Positions 36,199-47,719 of a stretch of DNA of 64,000 nt are shown here, in pieces. Numbering within the stretch: the first letter of the stretch is position 1; the number at the start of each line of letters is the position of its first letter. The DNA lies in the NCBI GenBank assembly GCA_900155495.1, contig FTLJ01000870.1:178-64177 (forward strand). The letters run 5' to 3'. The notes beneath the pieces are model-generated. The model had not been told where the DNA came from and made no database searches. It saw only the letters and a program-made list of their open reading frames with translations. Made by a program: the position numbers and the translations under genes. The stretch comes from Porogramme epimiltina. Its lineage: Eukaryota; Basidiomycota; Agaricomycetes; Polyporales; Polyporaceae.

Positions 36199-38200
36199 CA
36201 TCAAGGACGCCACGGTGCGGTTGCTCTCGGACAAACAGACTTGCTTGTATCACGAATATACCGTCTTGGCTGCCTTCTGTTTTCGCTATTTTATCAGAGA
36301 CACTGCGACTTTCTCACATGAATCGCCGTCCACCACACCTACCACTTGATATTGCCTGCAACTAGCGGCCCTCCCCCCTCAGGGCCGTCTGCCGCGTCAA
36401 CCCTCAGCCTCAAGCACATTTTAACGTCAGCCCCAAGACATCCACACAAGCTCATGAGATGCGCTTGGGATGCTTCTGCTGCGTGTGCATCTATCTGGAG
36501 ATGCGGAGGGTGCGCCGGGTGTTGTCGGATCAGCTGGCAGAGGGAGGGGTCTTCTCTGGTACGCCAACTACCCCGTCTCTCCGCTTGTGCAGGCCTAAGA
36601 TACTGTAGGTCCTGAGCTCACAAGGCTCTGTAAGGGACTAGGCGTGGACCATTGCAGTCTTCAGGCCCCGTAGACATCTCCCGCGACGTCGGGCTCCAGC
36701 AAGTAGACGACCGAAGACAGCCTTTCCTCTAGACCCTCCACGATCCCTCAATTGGGGACACTCCGAGTGGCCTCGACACAAGTATGATCCGTGCGCACGT
36801 GTGGCAGCGGAGCGAGTACTTTGGTCTGACACGCAATGTGATTGAAGATCCGGCTGCAAGGACGCCGATTGTATCGACTCAGTACATCAACCACATATGC
36901 GCCCCGCCGGTACGAGTTCCAATGAGGGTTGCTCATCCGGATACAGCTGACAAATGATCAACGGCGAGACTCGGTCTTTCGATGCAAGTATCCCAGAACT
37001 CTTTCAGGCCCGACTGCCGCCGTGTCTTACTCACACACCATGCATGACTTGACCTAGGTCACTCTACATGTGGTAGTGCAGTATGGCAGCCGGGAGGGAA
37101 AGACGGCTGCTTCCAGTGAAACTGACGTCGGAGGAGCATTTGCATACATCGGAGTTTATCCAGATGTGCCGTACGGTAAACGGCTAGGGGTTACGTGCTA
37201 CGGTAATGGATATCCAGACTCTTTTCTCCACCACTGCGTTGCCTGACGCGAGCTTCCAGGTGATCGCCAACTCGCAAGATATCCCAACACAAACCACGCA
37301 GCCGAAGGGGAACCCTTCTGGTAGCGCATCACATATCTGGAGGAACAGTGTTGTCCGCGCATATAGATGTGTATTGTGCTGACTGGTACGTGAACACCCC
37401 CCAACAAACATCCCTACGAAATCCTCACAACGAGATTGCGCATAGTCAACACTCGCCTGCGTACATATGGAATCCCTGGTGATGTGAGTGAAGTGTCGAG
37501 ACATTTGATAATGAATACGCTGCTCATTGCAGAATGGTGTTAAAAGGACACGCGAACACCCTGGGAAACGAAAGCTCAGTTGGAAGCGGATGCTCTTTCA
37601 GCGCGATTTCCTCCAGGAGTCTGTCGAAAACTCGAACTTGGCGGTCTTCGACGACGACATGACCATTCCAGACAAGTCCATAACACAACCCATCGCGTTG
37701 TCCCCAAGTTTCTCCTTTAAGCTTGATACGAGCACCTAGGTGTGTATTCGGCCTCGCTTTCGGATTTGGCACGCGTCGAATGTTTTCTCGGAAGCTGTAC
37801 CAGCTCGGAAATTTGGGTGTCTGTCTTCGCCCCATTGGTGCCCTCTTGCACACCCCATCTCCTGTCGCTCTGTTGTCCTTCAGATCCACCGCTGTACTTA
37901 CACATTGTATTATGTTGCGCAAATTCCCATATGCTGCTACACTCGAACATCATCGGACTCGTGTTAGTTTCACGATATCAAATCTAGGCTCGAGGATGTC
38001 GTACTTCTGTATAGTCACTTGTATTTACAACAAACTTTACCTCAGGCACATTATCGCACCAATTTTTGGCGCGATCGTGCAGGAAAGCACCTCGGAGGCT
38101 GTAGACGCGTGACCACGTCACTGACAACAATTAGTCTAGTTGAACTATTAAGTCGCGAGTAATAAGTAAACGCATCACTGATAGGCGCTCGCCCAACGCC
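36199..38200. other. Gene-poor stretch with decayed exon-intron remnants
   Basis: No gene can be supported. At 37484-37531 a clean intron-like segment (GTGAGTGAAG to TTGCAG) joins short open stretches, but these close after a few dozen codons and show no domain, so it looks like gene debris. Open frames lie on both strands at 37524-37922. Confidence 0.4.
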
Positions 38201-39187
38201 GTTTGATTTCGAGCCACCACGTCACCACGCACAGCCCACTTACTTCCCGTGCAAGTTGTGCACCTCGTGTGTGCGGCGAGGTTACTGTACGCCTGATCGG
38301 ACTTTCAGAGGCCACATATCCCTCCGACTTTACTGCCCAAGCACCCGTTGAGCAGTGTTCCTGTCTCAGGGGTTCTGGTGCTCCGGTGAGTAGCGCTTGC
38401 CCGCTGCTTTCGTTCGGACAGGGAATGACAAGCCAAGCATCACAACTTCACTGTACGAAGCTCACGAACAAAAGACCCTAGTCTCGGTCGGCTACTCTCC
38501 CACATGAACATCGTCAAGCAGCGAGGTGAGAAGAAGTACGAAATTTTCTAAATCGGATCACGACGTCCACCTTCGAAGGTTCACGTATCGGTTTCCAATC
38601 GCGGCCATCCTGCCCCACCGCCGTCGACAGCGCCTCCCCTCTTTCCGCTCGCGGCGAGGCTCTCGCCGGGTGGGGGCGGAATCCCTACTGGTAAGTTTTC
38701 AGCACGCGTCTGCACGTGTACCCTATCCTGATGGAGGAGCAGGACATGTCACCGAAGTGTGCGTTGCGCAGCTTCGCAGCGGTGATACTTTGGATTGGAA
38801 TCGCTCCCCGTAAAGCAATATCGACCCGGCAGAGCTCAATGCTAACCTCCGACGCGGATCGGACCCATTCAAGGCCGCTCAGGAAGGAGGCGGGATCATG
38901 CGCGTCGTTGGCTCTCCCGGGATCGGGCGATGGGTCCACACATCGGGGGGCAGAGAGATTCGGCAACTTCGGTGAGCGACATTTGGGGATGCTTCTCCCA
39001 GCCGGACTCTAACGTTTTTTTCGCGCAGAGCGCGATCCGCACCCCAACATCATGGCCTTAGGCAAAGTCCACAGACATCGCCTCTCATCGTGGCTTGCGG
39101 AAAGCTATCGCGATGCGTCATCCTGATGATGCCGTCCCAGAGCAAACTATGGTGCGCGCGAACACTTCCGCTGGGAACACTGTCCCT

Positions 39188-39229
39188 GCTGATGTCGCCG
39201 CGCTGCGATGGCATTGCGGCGACATCAGC
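39188..39229. repeat. Recurrent hairpin, unit E
   Basis: Perfect 14-bp arms GCTGATGTCGCCGC (39188-39201) and GCGGCGACATCAGC (39216-39229) with a 14-nt loop, about 1.1 kb before DUF6699 gene 5. Compared with the copies at 33724 and 20260, an A-T pair is replaced by C-G on both sides. Confidence 0.7.
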
Positions 39230-40236
39230 TGTTGTCAGAGCATGGTGGACGTTGGGGGGAGGGAAGGCGCTGACTGCGGAACTTCGCCATTATGCGCTCC
39301 GCCGGCCCTGAGATGGTGGACCACATATCGCGTCCGCGTGTAAGCGGGTACAAGCGCCGCAAATGCGCTGCGGGTCTCTCGCGTTCGTCCGTTGTGTGAC
39401 ACTTGTGTAATCACGAGTGGCCCACGGCGAGAGAAGGCGCGTGCGCAGGGGTACGTAAGGCTGTGACATCGTACGGCTCTATTTAGGTTGGCCGCTGTCG
39501 GTCATCCGCCCCGGCCTGGGCCGTCAGATACCGTCGGCGTGCTCGTGTGTGGCGGCGACACCGGAGGGGCGCGGCGGCTGTAACCCTTGTCACTCTTGTA
39601 TAACAGATTAAAGCTTGAGACAAATATCAGTTTTTCCTCTGTGTTGCTATAAATACGCTGAAATGATCTCTCCATCTCACTGAGAGCGGATGGAGCTAAG
39701 GGGTGTTATGCGGTTCCGTTGCTATCTAATCGAGATCGACTTCAAATCTACTTGTCACACATTTAGTTGCTCAACGTCCAGCGCGTCGCGCAATTACTGC
39801 TTTGTCAGATAGCATATACACTTCACTACCACAGTAGGGTATTTGGTGCTGTGTCTCCATACCGCCCCGAGTGCACGCTACTCGTAAGCTCGTCGCAGTC
39901 TTCTAGCACAATATCGTGGCCAAAAAGCGATAGGTAATGGCCTCTCTGGCAGGCGCAATAAGAGTAGAAGTGACCCCAACTCGACAGAAGAGAATATCGC
40001 CCTCTATCTGAACGATGGGAGGCCTTCTGAAAAGGGAGCATGTATGTCCTATTGGGAATTTGCGCATGGCACATCTCAACTTTGGGTTTGTTCGGCCTTG
40101 CGGCTGCGGTACTGGGCGCCACCCAGGCACCTGCCACCTTGGGATACGCGCCAACACTCGTCACACCCCCGGGACTGTGGTGAGCTTTCGTTCGCACCTA
40201 ACATGGGAAGCCGAAGCATCTCCGCCCGCCCGCATG

Positions 40237-40243
40237 TATAAGA
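40237..40243 (+). promoter_or_regulatory. TATA-like box of DUF6699 gene 5
   Basis: TATAAGA, 50 bp upstream of the ATG, the same spacing as in copies 4 and 9. Confidence 0.6.
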
Positions 40244-40286
40244 GCGGCTGAAACAGCGTCTCCCTCCATCACCGAACACCCCTACA

Positions 40287-41060
40287 ATGACCCCTTACTT
40301 GGTCTACCCTCCGCCTGACGTCGTTTGGCTGTGGGCCCCATGCGCCACGAGCCCAAGCTTTTCGCCCTCCGTCCGACTTGCTCCTCGACTGCACACTATC
40401 CCACTACCCACCCTCTCCCCGCGTTGGGACGCCTCCTCCAGCTATCTACCCTCTTCCGCTGCAGCCAATCCGGGAGACATCACGATGCAACGCGGCCCGC
40501 GCCGAGCGGTCGATCCTCCGTCAATCAATTCACTCATCGCGTTCTCTCCCGCTCCAGGCGCGCGCCATCCGCTCAACTGGGACGTTGCCAAAGACCCCGC
40601 GAACGCTCTCGCCGCGCACCCCTTATATCCCTCGTCCTCCTACGCCTACCTCCACCCCGCCGTACGCGTCAACGCATCGCCACAGGCGCGCGCACTCTCC
40701 AACCTCACTCTCGTACTCCCCAACCTCCCGCCTTCTACGCACGTTACAGTTCTCCCGACGCACCCGGATGGCTTCGCGTCCGTCGCGGACGTGCTCGTGG
40801 CGCTACACCGAAGACTGCGCGAGCCGATACCCCAACACGAGCTCCACCATGTGCTCGGCGGCGACGAGCGCGCGCGCCTCCGTCGGAGCACGCGCGAGCG
40901 CGCTGGCGGACATGGGCGCCTAGGGCCACGCCGGAAGATCGACTTCCTGGCAAAGAGGAGGCGGTTCTTGGGCATCCGGCCCGCGATCGCGGAGGAACTA
41001 CCGCCAGGGGCGTGCCTTGGAGAGGTGTTTGTCGTAGAGATGGGATTTGTGGAGGGATGA
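40287..41060 (+). CDS. DUF6699 protein 5
   Basis: Intronless, 257 residues. The N-terminal motif is weaker (VVWLWAPC), followed by APRLHTIPLP. The domain begins near residue 76 (DPPSINSLIAFSPAPGA), with NWDVAKDP, LTLVLPNLPPSTHVTV, ADVLVALHRRLREPI and RKIDFLAKRRRFLGIRPA, ending GEVFVVEMGFV. It carries small insertions relative to the other class A members (for example SSSYAYLHPAV before the arginine-rich block). Family function unknown. Confidence 0.88.
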   Translation: MTPYLVYPPPDVVWLWAPCATSPSFSPSVRLAPRLHTIPLPTLSPRWDASSSYLPSSAAANPGDITMQRGPRRAVDPPSINSLIAFSPAPGARHPLNWDVAKDPANALAAHPLYPSSSYAYLHPAVRVNASPQARALSNLTLVLPNLPPSTHVTVLPTHPDGFASVADVLVALHRRLREPIPQHELHHVLGGDERARLRRSTRERAGGHGRLGPRRKIDFLAKRRRFLGIRPAIAEELPPGACLGEVFVVEMGFVEG

Positions 41061-41328
41061 TCCGAGACCGCTGATGACTGGGAGTATTGCTTTCTTGGCT
41101 TCTCGATGTATACCCCTTAACTTGGCGTAACTGACGCGGGACGTATAGTGCCTATAACATTGTACATAATGTCGTGTAGGAATAGCTTAAACAGCAAGGT
41201 GATGACGTATTCTTGCAGATTGCGGGATGAGTGAAGCGGTGACCCCGGGCTTGTGAACAGGATGTTGAACTTGACGTTCGAACTCAAATCCTGCCGCATG
41301 AGCGTCCTTACGTTAGGGCGCTACAGGT
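41061..41328. other. Short intergenic region
   Basis: Between DUF6699 gene 5 and the first class B F-box gene. No gene. The class B duplication begins in its last part. Confidence 0.4.
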
Positions 41329-41334
41329 CACGTG
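41329..41334. promoter_or_regulatory. E-box CACGTG upstream of F-box gene
   Basis: Palindromic CACGTG 119 bp before the ATG, followed by GGGCAG. The duplicate gene has CACGTG at 51011 (124 bp before its ATG). A bHLH-type factor could bind; the function is inferred only from the motif and its conservation. Confidence 0.45.
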
Positions 41335-41447
41335 GGCAGTTGTGGCGTCGGATAAGATCGCTTCCTCCGCCAAGTTTCAGACATAAACCGCATACACCGA
41401 TCTCCAATCCATCGCACTTCTTAGGCTATACGTCGCGTTTTGAGAAG

Positions 41448-43372
41448 ATGGCTTCGCATTCACTCATATCCAACTACGACGTCCTACTCCGAATCTTCAG
41501 CAATCTCACCCTCGCTAAGCCCGCAATGATTACCTCACGACGACCACACAATTTTTGGGGGCCCGATACAAGACGGAAGGATGACGACTATGAGACGCGT
41601 ACGACACTTCTCAGTGCGGCTTTGGTTTGCAAGGCTCTTTCAGATATCGCCCTGGATGAACTTTGGGCTGCTCCGCGAGGTGGCCTTTACACCGTATTGC
41701 GCCTGCTTTCCAACCTTGTAAAGGAACCCGATTCCTATATGACCTACAGGCGACGTCCCGCAGAACACAAGATCACGCGTTACGTGAGTATCTCTGATGT
41801 AATGTAGTTGCCTATTCACTCATACTACCCGTGTAGAACCTGTTGGGTCCTATCGACGAGGCAGAATGGGCAAGGATGCTATACTATTCCTCACGCGTGC
41901 GAGAGATGGCATTCCACGCATTCTGGGATTGTTGGATGCCGTACTACCTTTCCCCCCACCTCATCAACGTAATGTTCGAACGAATGGGAAGCGGAACGTC
42001 TTTATTTCCCCGACTGAAGCTTCTCTCCTGGCAGTGCGGTGGTAGTGAGGCTTCCATCGCCCACGATCAACTCCTACAGCTCCTCACCCCCCCTACACTT
42101 TCTGTCTTTATCTTGTGGCATCCACACAGAGAGCAATACGGTATTCACTACGAGGGATGGGTGGACCCCTATGCCATTCCCCAACATATCGAAACAGTCG
42201 CGGCCAGAGCCTCTAATCTGAGACACTTCCTGTCTGAGCTCTACATTCCATCCGCAGCCCTTCACGCTCTTTCCGACTGCCAACATCTTCGATCGATCAC
42301 AGTTCGCGAAGGCTCTGTCGCTCTTCCCTTCCTTGAACATATATCAAGAGCCCCAAAACTAGAGGAGTTAACGGTCTCTCTTGGACCGGAAGGCAATAGC
42401 TCGCAGATAAAGGAAGATCGGGCCAGAGATCTCTCGCATGACCCCCTCCTGGAATTTGGCTCCCAGGGATTCGCATCGTTGAAGAGGCTCCACCTCTACG
42501 TCGATGATCCACGCGTAGTCTGTGCTGCACTCGTCCCTATGTCAGACAGCTGTCTCAATGCATCCCTCGCGACCATATCCATAGAATTCCGCGGATACAA
42601 CGGCGCAGATAAGGACCCCGATATCCTACAGGCCCTACAGTGTCTAAGCCGCTTCCACGCTTTACGGAGTATCAATATTTCTATCGAGTCGGCAGACACA
42701 GAACCCACCTTATCGTTCTCCGAGTTTGCAACGCCATTGTTTCATGTATCACAAGCGGAAGAAGTGTCCTTCACCGTCAACAAACGACTCACGGCGTTGT
42801 CCGACCGAGACGTAGAACAAATGACTCAAGCGTGGCCTAGTCTCACTCATCTTCATATTTCCAACGATCACGTGCCGCGTCAGAGAGAGATTCACGCCTA
42901 CTACGAGTTCGACACGGAGGAAGGTGAAGAGACAGTATCGTCCTCCGTTACAGAAGAGGGCAGAGAGACGGTTATATCGTCCCCATCCCTAGGCGCCGTT
43001 GTCAGGCTCGCGCAGCAGTGTATCCGCCTGGAGGCAGTGGCGATCAACATCGGCAATGTGTCCGAAGCAGATATTGCATCCATCGAGAACCTAGCCGAAT
43101 CACGCATCTTACAAGACAAACTTAGGCTTTTCCTCCCAGCGCCGTCTTTGTATCACTGGAAAGTTCTCCCCATCAACGACATTGACCGCCTGGCCGCGGC
43201 CTTGTACCACCTTTTCCCCAAAATTTCGGGATCACGCACCTTGCGAGACTATAAGGTGGAGGAGCGTCTACATCTATCTCGGTATTACCGCGAGCCGCAA
43301 GGTAACACTCATGATCTGATGACCAAGTTGGACGAGCTTGCGAAAGAGCGCGAGCGTAAGGATTGTGAGTAA
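41448..43372 (+). CDS. F-box-like protein, class B copy 1
   Basis: Two exons (41448-41783, 41837-43372), one 53-nt phase-0 intron with GTGAGT donor and TGTAG acceptor, 623 residues. The F-box-like domain is at about residues 7-76 (ISNYDVLLRIFSNL, then LLSAALVCKALSDIALDELW), split by a charged loop. The rest is a long region with repeated Leu-rich segments (for example LEELTVSLGP, LKRLHLYV) typical of basidiomycete F-box proteins with degenerate leucine-rich repeats. The expected role is target selection for an SCF ubiquitin ligase. It differs from its duplicate at 51135 by an acidic insert near residues 470-500 that contains an imperfect repeat (ETVSSSVTEEG, ETVISSPS). A possible intron right at the stop (GTGAGT at 43364) would also end translation at once. 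Confidence 0.88.
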
Positions 43373-44388
43373 ATATCCTTTGAACATTAGGATTGCGCGC
43401 GCTAATTTCTATAGAAGGAGGAGGCACACAAGAGTCATAGATAGGAAGTGCAGTCCACTGCTGCACAAGCTTAAAGTGGTTAGGGGTCACATAAAGGAGG
43501 TTCAGCTTGAGGGAGTTGCCGTCGGCTGACGGCGAGGCCAGCCTCGAGATCAAATTCAGATCCAATTTCACACGGTTTAGCGCGCGCACTTCGAAACCCT
43601 GCCACGTCATAGTGTTTCTCTTACTATCTCGACTAGTATTAGTGTTACTCGATACTTTCAACCCGTTTTCGAAATATCCCAGTACAAAGACGTCAATAAT
43701 GTCGCGAACTTGTTTTATGGCGTTGTTGTTTCCCGCCTTTTGCCGGAACAAAGCCTAGCAGTCCCTAAAAACATCCACTGCGTCAGTTATCCACATTCGG
43801 TGTGGCTACGCTGCCCACAGTGAGTTCGGCGACCCACACTCTGCCCACAAAATAGTTCCTCTCTCTGATTATTTATCGTCGAGAAGCACTCGTTCTGTCA
43901 GGTAGCCTGCGAGCTTATGCCGCATGTCACTTTCGCCGCCGCTGTCGCATGATGTGGTTGCGGGGCAGTACCTCCCTCTTTGTGCGCATAACGCTACTTG
44001 TTAGGAATTATCTGACGCCGTTGGGGACTGCTCAACTTCCCACATCGGCGGACCTCGTGCTCGGACCCCAAGGGCGGATGGCGGGTGGTCTAGGGCGCGT
44101 GTCATGTCCCCGACCCGGTGATGTCCCCTCCTGCGCCCCGCTCAGTTGGACGAATACCGCCCCTACCGATGAACCCGCCCGCATCTTTCCTTCCCAAACC
44201 AGGACCCGTTTCCCCGTCTCCTTCCCCGTTATACACCCCAGCGTATCAGCGGTGCTGACGGAAGGGGAGGCTGGGACCGCCAGACACAAGATCCTGTCAC
44301 AACTACGCCGCCATGTCCTAGCAAGGAGTCAAAAGCGGTTTTCGCGTAGCCTACACGGGACTCTGGTGTCCATGTCTTTCCTCCTACT

Positions 44389-44395
44389 TATATAA
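44389..44395 (+). promoter_or_regulatory. TATA box of DUF6699 gene 6
   Basis: TATATAA, 114 bp before the ATG. The class B sister has the same box at 115 bp, followed by the same GCTC. Confidence 0.8.
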
Positions 44396-44502
44396 GCTCA
44401 CGTTCTGTGAGTTGCTCTCGATCAGTCCCCTCCTATGCCTACCACCTTCTAACTTTGCACCAAAGTTTGAACAGGAAGTGCTTACTACCTCCACAATCCG
44501 CG

Positions 44503-45378
44503 ATGAGGGGCCACACCAGGAAGACAGTACGGTTTGCCGACGCCCCTCGTACTCCATCCCCCGCATCGTCGTCAACCTCCTCCTTCGCCTCGTCTCCAGG
44601 GCCGCTTACCCCTCCGCAACCCATTCCCCCCTCATTCCCACCAGCAATTTTCGGGACCGGGTATCCGATATGGCAACAGCAGACGCCCTCTCCCGTCCGA
44701 CAACGCCCATTCCCATCCCCTCCCCGATTCTCCCCACCTCGGCTACCCGTTATTCCGATGACGGGACCGGGCCCTGCCGTCATGGTTGACCCACTCCTCG
44801 TCGCCCCGCAACACGCTGCGCATCCCCCACCGCTGCTGTGGGACGTGAACGAGCACCCAAACAATATCAAGCTCGGGAGCGTCGCCTGCCCAGGCCCAGG
44901 TGGCCGCGAACTAACACACGACGACCTCACAAGCCCTGCAGTACGATGCGACGCAAAGGGCAGCCCGCTCCTTCTCCGGAGCCTACACCTCGTCTTCTCC
45001 GGAACGCCGCTCGTAGTGCGCGTCATGCCCGCGGAGAGTCCTATCTGGACAGTAATGCCGCTACCGTACCTTACGGTCGGTGACGTACTGTACGAGCTGC
45101 ACAAGGGACTGCGAAGCTCTGTTGAGCAACGCGAGTTTGATGGGCTTGACCGGGCCATCCGAGAGCGCCTGCGCCAAGCGTTCGAGGGGCGGTTGGCCAG
45201 AGAGGGTCCTCGAAACTACGACAGGAATTTGAGCCACGGTGTGCGGCGGGTGGATTACCTTGGGGACTCGCGGGAATTTGTTGGTATACGGCCTGCGCAT
45301 GGTCACGAGGTACCTCTCGGTGTTTCCAGCGCCGAGGCATTTGTAGTCATAACGGCACCTCTAGATTTCCACCGGTGA
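44503..45378 (+). CDS. DUF6699 protein 6 (class B)
   Basis: Intronless, 291 residues. The start at 44503 is chosen by match to gene 8 and by TATA spacing, although the frame is open further upstream. The N-terminus has a basic motif RKTVRFADAP (residues 6-15), then a Ser/Pro linker with GTGYPIWQQQTPSPVRQRPF. The domain begins near residue 96 (DPLLVAPQHAAHPPPLLWDV), then LHLVFSGTPLVVRVMP, GDVLYELHKGLRSSV and VRRVDYLGDSREFVGIRPA. KTVRF fits the general RVxF pattern by which proteins dock to phosphatase PP1; this is motif matching only. It is very like copy 8 and distinct from class A members. Confidence 0.9.
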   Translation: MRGHTRKTVRFADAPRTPSPASSSTSSFASSPGPLTPPQPIPPSFPPAIFGTGYPIWQQQTPSPVRQRPFPSPPRFSPPRLPVIPMTGPGPAVMVDPLLVAPQHAAHPPPLLWDVNEHPNNIKLGSVACPGPGGRELTHDDLTSPAVRCDAKGSPLLLRSLHLVFSGTPLVVRVMPAESPIWTVMPLPYLTVGDVLYELHKGLRSSVEQREFDGLDRAIRERLRQAFEGRLAREGPRNYDRNLSHGVRRVDYLGDSREFVGIRPAHGHEVPLGVSSAEAFVVITAPLDFHR

Positions 45379-45546
45379 CCAGCAGATCTAGCGTGCTCTC
45401 GGCTACACTTGTGTTGATTGATGACATAGACACTCGTATACCCTAATGTATGACACCCTGAGTCTCAATGACACGAAATGTATGTACTAATAGTTATGAC
45501 AGCTTGTATCATGAAGTAGGCGTGCGTAGTCGGTACTTCAGTACGG

Positions 45547-45591
45547 TGACGTCATATTTCCCGAAAGGGAAGCGGTTGTTTGGCAACAACC
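45547..45591. promoter_or_regulatory. TGACGTCA site and hairpin after DUF6699 gene 6
   Basis: A perfect TGACGTCA palindrome (45547-45554), the site type bound by CREB/ATF-like bZIP factors, is followed 27 bp later by an inverted repeat GGTTGTT-TGGC-AACAACC (45574-45591). Both elements and their exact spacing recur after gene 8 (55395-55439), in sequence that has otherwise diverged. Confidence 0.5.
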
Positions 45592-45798
45592 TTTGAAACT
45601 AATACGAGCAAATATACGTAAATATCAGCTTTCTCCGTGACTCCACCCTTTCCCCGCCTTCGTCACCTCCCACATGGACGGCTCTCGAGTGCCATTTCTT
45701 TCACTGGCGTTGTACTAGTAAACAGAGCTCTAGAGTAGAGTAATAAGTCCGTGAGTTCAAGTTTCTGCGTATAAACGCGCTCCACCCTCAGAAGCACG

Positions 45799-46065
45799 AT
45801 GGAATCTCAACTGTCCCCTCTGGGACGGTGTTTCCAACAGCGAAATGTTACTGATCTTCCCAATAGTTCACTGTACTACTGCGATAGTAGGTTTATTACC
45901 AACCCGTGCATTCTCACAGGTCGAAGAAAAGTTATGAGGTTATTAAAGGAGGTGGACGAAGCCCTTCTCGGGGAGTCTCATAACGAACCATGCACGGCAA
46001 TGTCGTTCCCCGTAACGCTACCAGTCACAAATACTGTGAGCCCAGTATATGATATATGCAGGTAA
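45799..46065 (+). CDS. Small open frame, doubtful gene
   Basis: 88 codons from an ATG that lies 30 bp after a TATAAAC box (45769), with a mid-protein basic and amphipathic segment (RRKVMRLLKEVDEALLGE). I recognise no domain. The last codons run into a GTAATG that could be a donor, so this might be a first exon of a decayed gene. The evidence is the TATA position and the frame only. Confidence 0.2.
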   Translation: MESQLSPLGRCFQQRNVTDLPNSSLYYCDSRFITNPCILTGRRKVMRLLKEVDEALLGESHNEPCTAMSFPVTLPVTNTVSPVYDICR

Positions 46066-46870
46066 TGTACCCCGAGGTCGAATTTGCTTGGGCTAGAAGC
46101 TGACTCTTACCTTTGAGCCCCCTGTACACTGCATCACACCACTATCTACGCAAATATACCAAAGCCCCGATCCCCGTGGCTTTCTCACGCAGTAAATACT
46201 AAATGGTGCGTGGCCTACCTTGTTCCGTAGGGTAGTCAGCGTCGACTGATGTCGCGATATGTCGGCATCAGGCGTTGCTGGGCTGAACCCCATAATTCCC
46301 CAGCGACATTTGCTTGTATAGATGATACTGACTCAGGGTTGCGAAGAGTTTTGCCCTGTTCTTCTGGGCGGCATCCGTATTGCCACGTCGAAGCTTAAGG
46401 GATAGCGTGTACGTAAGGCGGATTCAGAGGGACCCAACCGCCGTCGCTTTGTGTATTCCCCTCGTACAAAAGTCTCAAGTAGGCCTAAACATACGTCGCA
46501 CACCTGGCATATTATGAGACATCCAACGCAAAACACGGATTATTATATCTACGCTTGGTATACATAGCATTTCTCGATGCGGCGCGCGCCTATAAATTTT
46601 CCCTGGGTTCTTTCAACCTTATCGTATGGTCTATGGCTCGCAGCATGGCGCCCTGCCTGAGTGTGCAGTGGCGCCAATGCCCCAAATGATCCTTATCCTG
46701 TGGGAAGAAGCCTTGCTAGTGGGGAAAGAAGGACCGTCTGTTTATTCTAGAGTCGGCGGTGTCTGCCACTGGCTGTGCGTTCACGAGGTGAGGGCATCGG
46801 TCCGTATAGAGACGGGGCCTTGTTGAGCTTTGGAAGCCAGTACAGCCTCTCAGTAAGGTTCTGTGGGGTC
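46066..46870. other. Intergenic region before DUF6699 gene 7
   Basis: No gene seen. A second TATA-like sequence (TATAAATT at about 46591) lies 334 bp before the start of gene 7. Confidence 0.4.
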
Positions 46871-46879
46871 TATTATATG
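46871..46879 (+). promoter_or_regulatory. TATA-like box of DUF6699 gene 7
   Basis: TATTATATG, 54 bp upstream of the chosen ATG, close to the 49-50 bp spacing of copies 4, 5 and 9. An ATG inside this box (46877) was not used for that reason. Confidence 0.5.
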
Positions 46880-46924
46880 AGCGTTGCGAGTGCCAACCTC
46901 CTATGCTACCCAGACACCCCCGCC

Positions 46925-47719
46925 ATGCCGCCCTATCCGTACTACCCTCAGTGGCACATGTCCCCCGTTCAATACTTATGGGTGCCATACATCATGACAC
47001 CGAGCCCGTCGTTGTCAGGATACACCGCATGGTCGCTCCCCTCATCTCCATCCTCGAGTGGCTCTCTCGATGTTCAAGTCACGCCCGCCGCTTCCTACGC
47101 CAAGTTCACCACTTCATCGGAGAGCCTCTACTCCACCGTCGATCTCCCGTGGATAGACCCACTGATCGCCTTCTATTTCGGACCCCGCGCCCACCCACCA
47201 TTTTGCTGGGACGTCCTAGAAGACCCCGAACGCGCTCTCCTCGCGGACCCCTCATTCACGCTTACCGGGTCCTCCCTCTCGACCCTCCGCGGCCGCGCCG
47301 CCGCGCGTGTGAACGCGTCCGCGAACGCGCCTACCTTTCGCAAGCTTACCCTCGTTTTCCGGCATCGGCCCCCGGTCCAGATCACCGTCCGCCCTACGCA
47401 CTCCTCCCGCACCGCCTCGATCGTGGACGTGCTCCGCGAGCTCCACCGAGGACTTCTTGAACCCGTGTCCGCGGGCGTGCTTGGGAGGCTCGGAGAGGAA
47501 GACAAGGTCAGGCTCCAGAAGAACGCGCGCGCGCGCGAGGCGTCTGGGTGGCAGCACTCGCGCCTTCGAGGCCACGCGGAGCCCGGAACACCGAGGAACG
47601 TTGATTTTCTCGCGAAGCACCGGCGGTTCCTAGGAATACGCCCCGCGATGCCGCACGAGGTGCCAGATGGGGCACACATTGGGGAAGTGTTTGTTGTCGA
47701 GTTGGACATCGTCGATTGA
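46925..47719 (+). CDS. DUF6699 protein 7
   Basis: Intronless, 264 residues from the ATG that gives the class A N-terminus (MPPYPYYPQWH, then YLWVPYIMTPSPSLSG). The frame is open for 50 codons further upstream. The domain begins at residue 73 (DLPWIDPLIAFYFGP), with CWDVLEDP, LTLVFRHRPPVQITV, VDVLRELHRGLLEPV, a basic loop with an extra HSRLRGHAEP segment, and RNVDFLAKHRRFLGIRPA, ending GEVFVVELDIV. It lies between the two class B duplicates, so it may have been inserted or may survive from an older arrangement. Unknown function. Confidence 0.87.
   Translation: MPPYPYYPQWHMSPVQYLWVPYIMTPSPSLSGYTAWSLPSSPSSSGSLDVQVTPAASYAKFTTSSESLYSTVDLPWIDPLIAFYFGPRAHPPFCWDVLEDPERALLADPSFTLTGSSLSTLRGRAAARVNASANAPTFRKLTLVFRHRPPVQITVRPTHSSRTASIVDVLRELHRGLLEPVSAGVLGRLGEEDKVRLQKNARAREASGWQHSRLRGHAEPGTPRNVDFLAKHRRFLGIRPAMPHEVPDGAHIGEVFVVELDIVD

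Larger units (their letters stand above)
38200..41060 (+). repeat. Class A segmental duplication, unit E (partial)
   Basis: Shares the class A skeleton in shorter form: GTGCACCTCGTGT near 38256, a GAGGTGAGAAG remnant near 38522, the hairpin at 39188-39229, then a TATA box and DUF6699 gene 5. It is more diverged than units A to D, and no close partner lies in the window. Confidence 0.5.
41290..45640 (+). repeat. Class B segmental duplication, copy 1 (F-box plus DUF6699)
   Basis: Matches 50990-55480 in the same order: CACGTG box, F-box gene, about 1.1 kb spacer, TATA box, DUF6699 gene, then TGACGTCA and a small hairpin. F-box start codons are 9687 bp apart and DUF6699 start codons 9842 bp apart. 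Confidence 0.9.

Noticed and set aside
37524..37922. Minus-strand frame of 132 codons
   Set aside because: A plus-strand frame overlaps it, and intron-like signals at 37484-37531 favour plus-strand debris; no domain on either strand.
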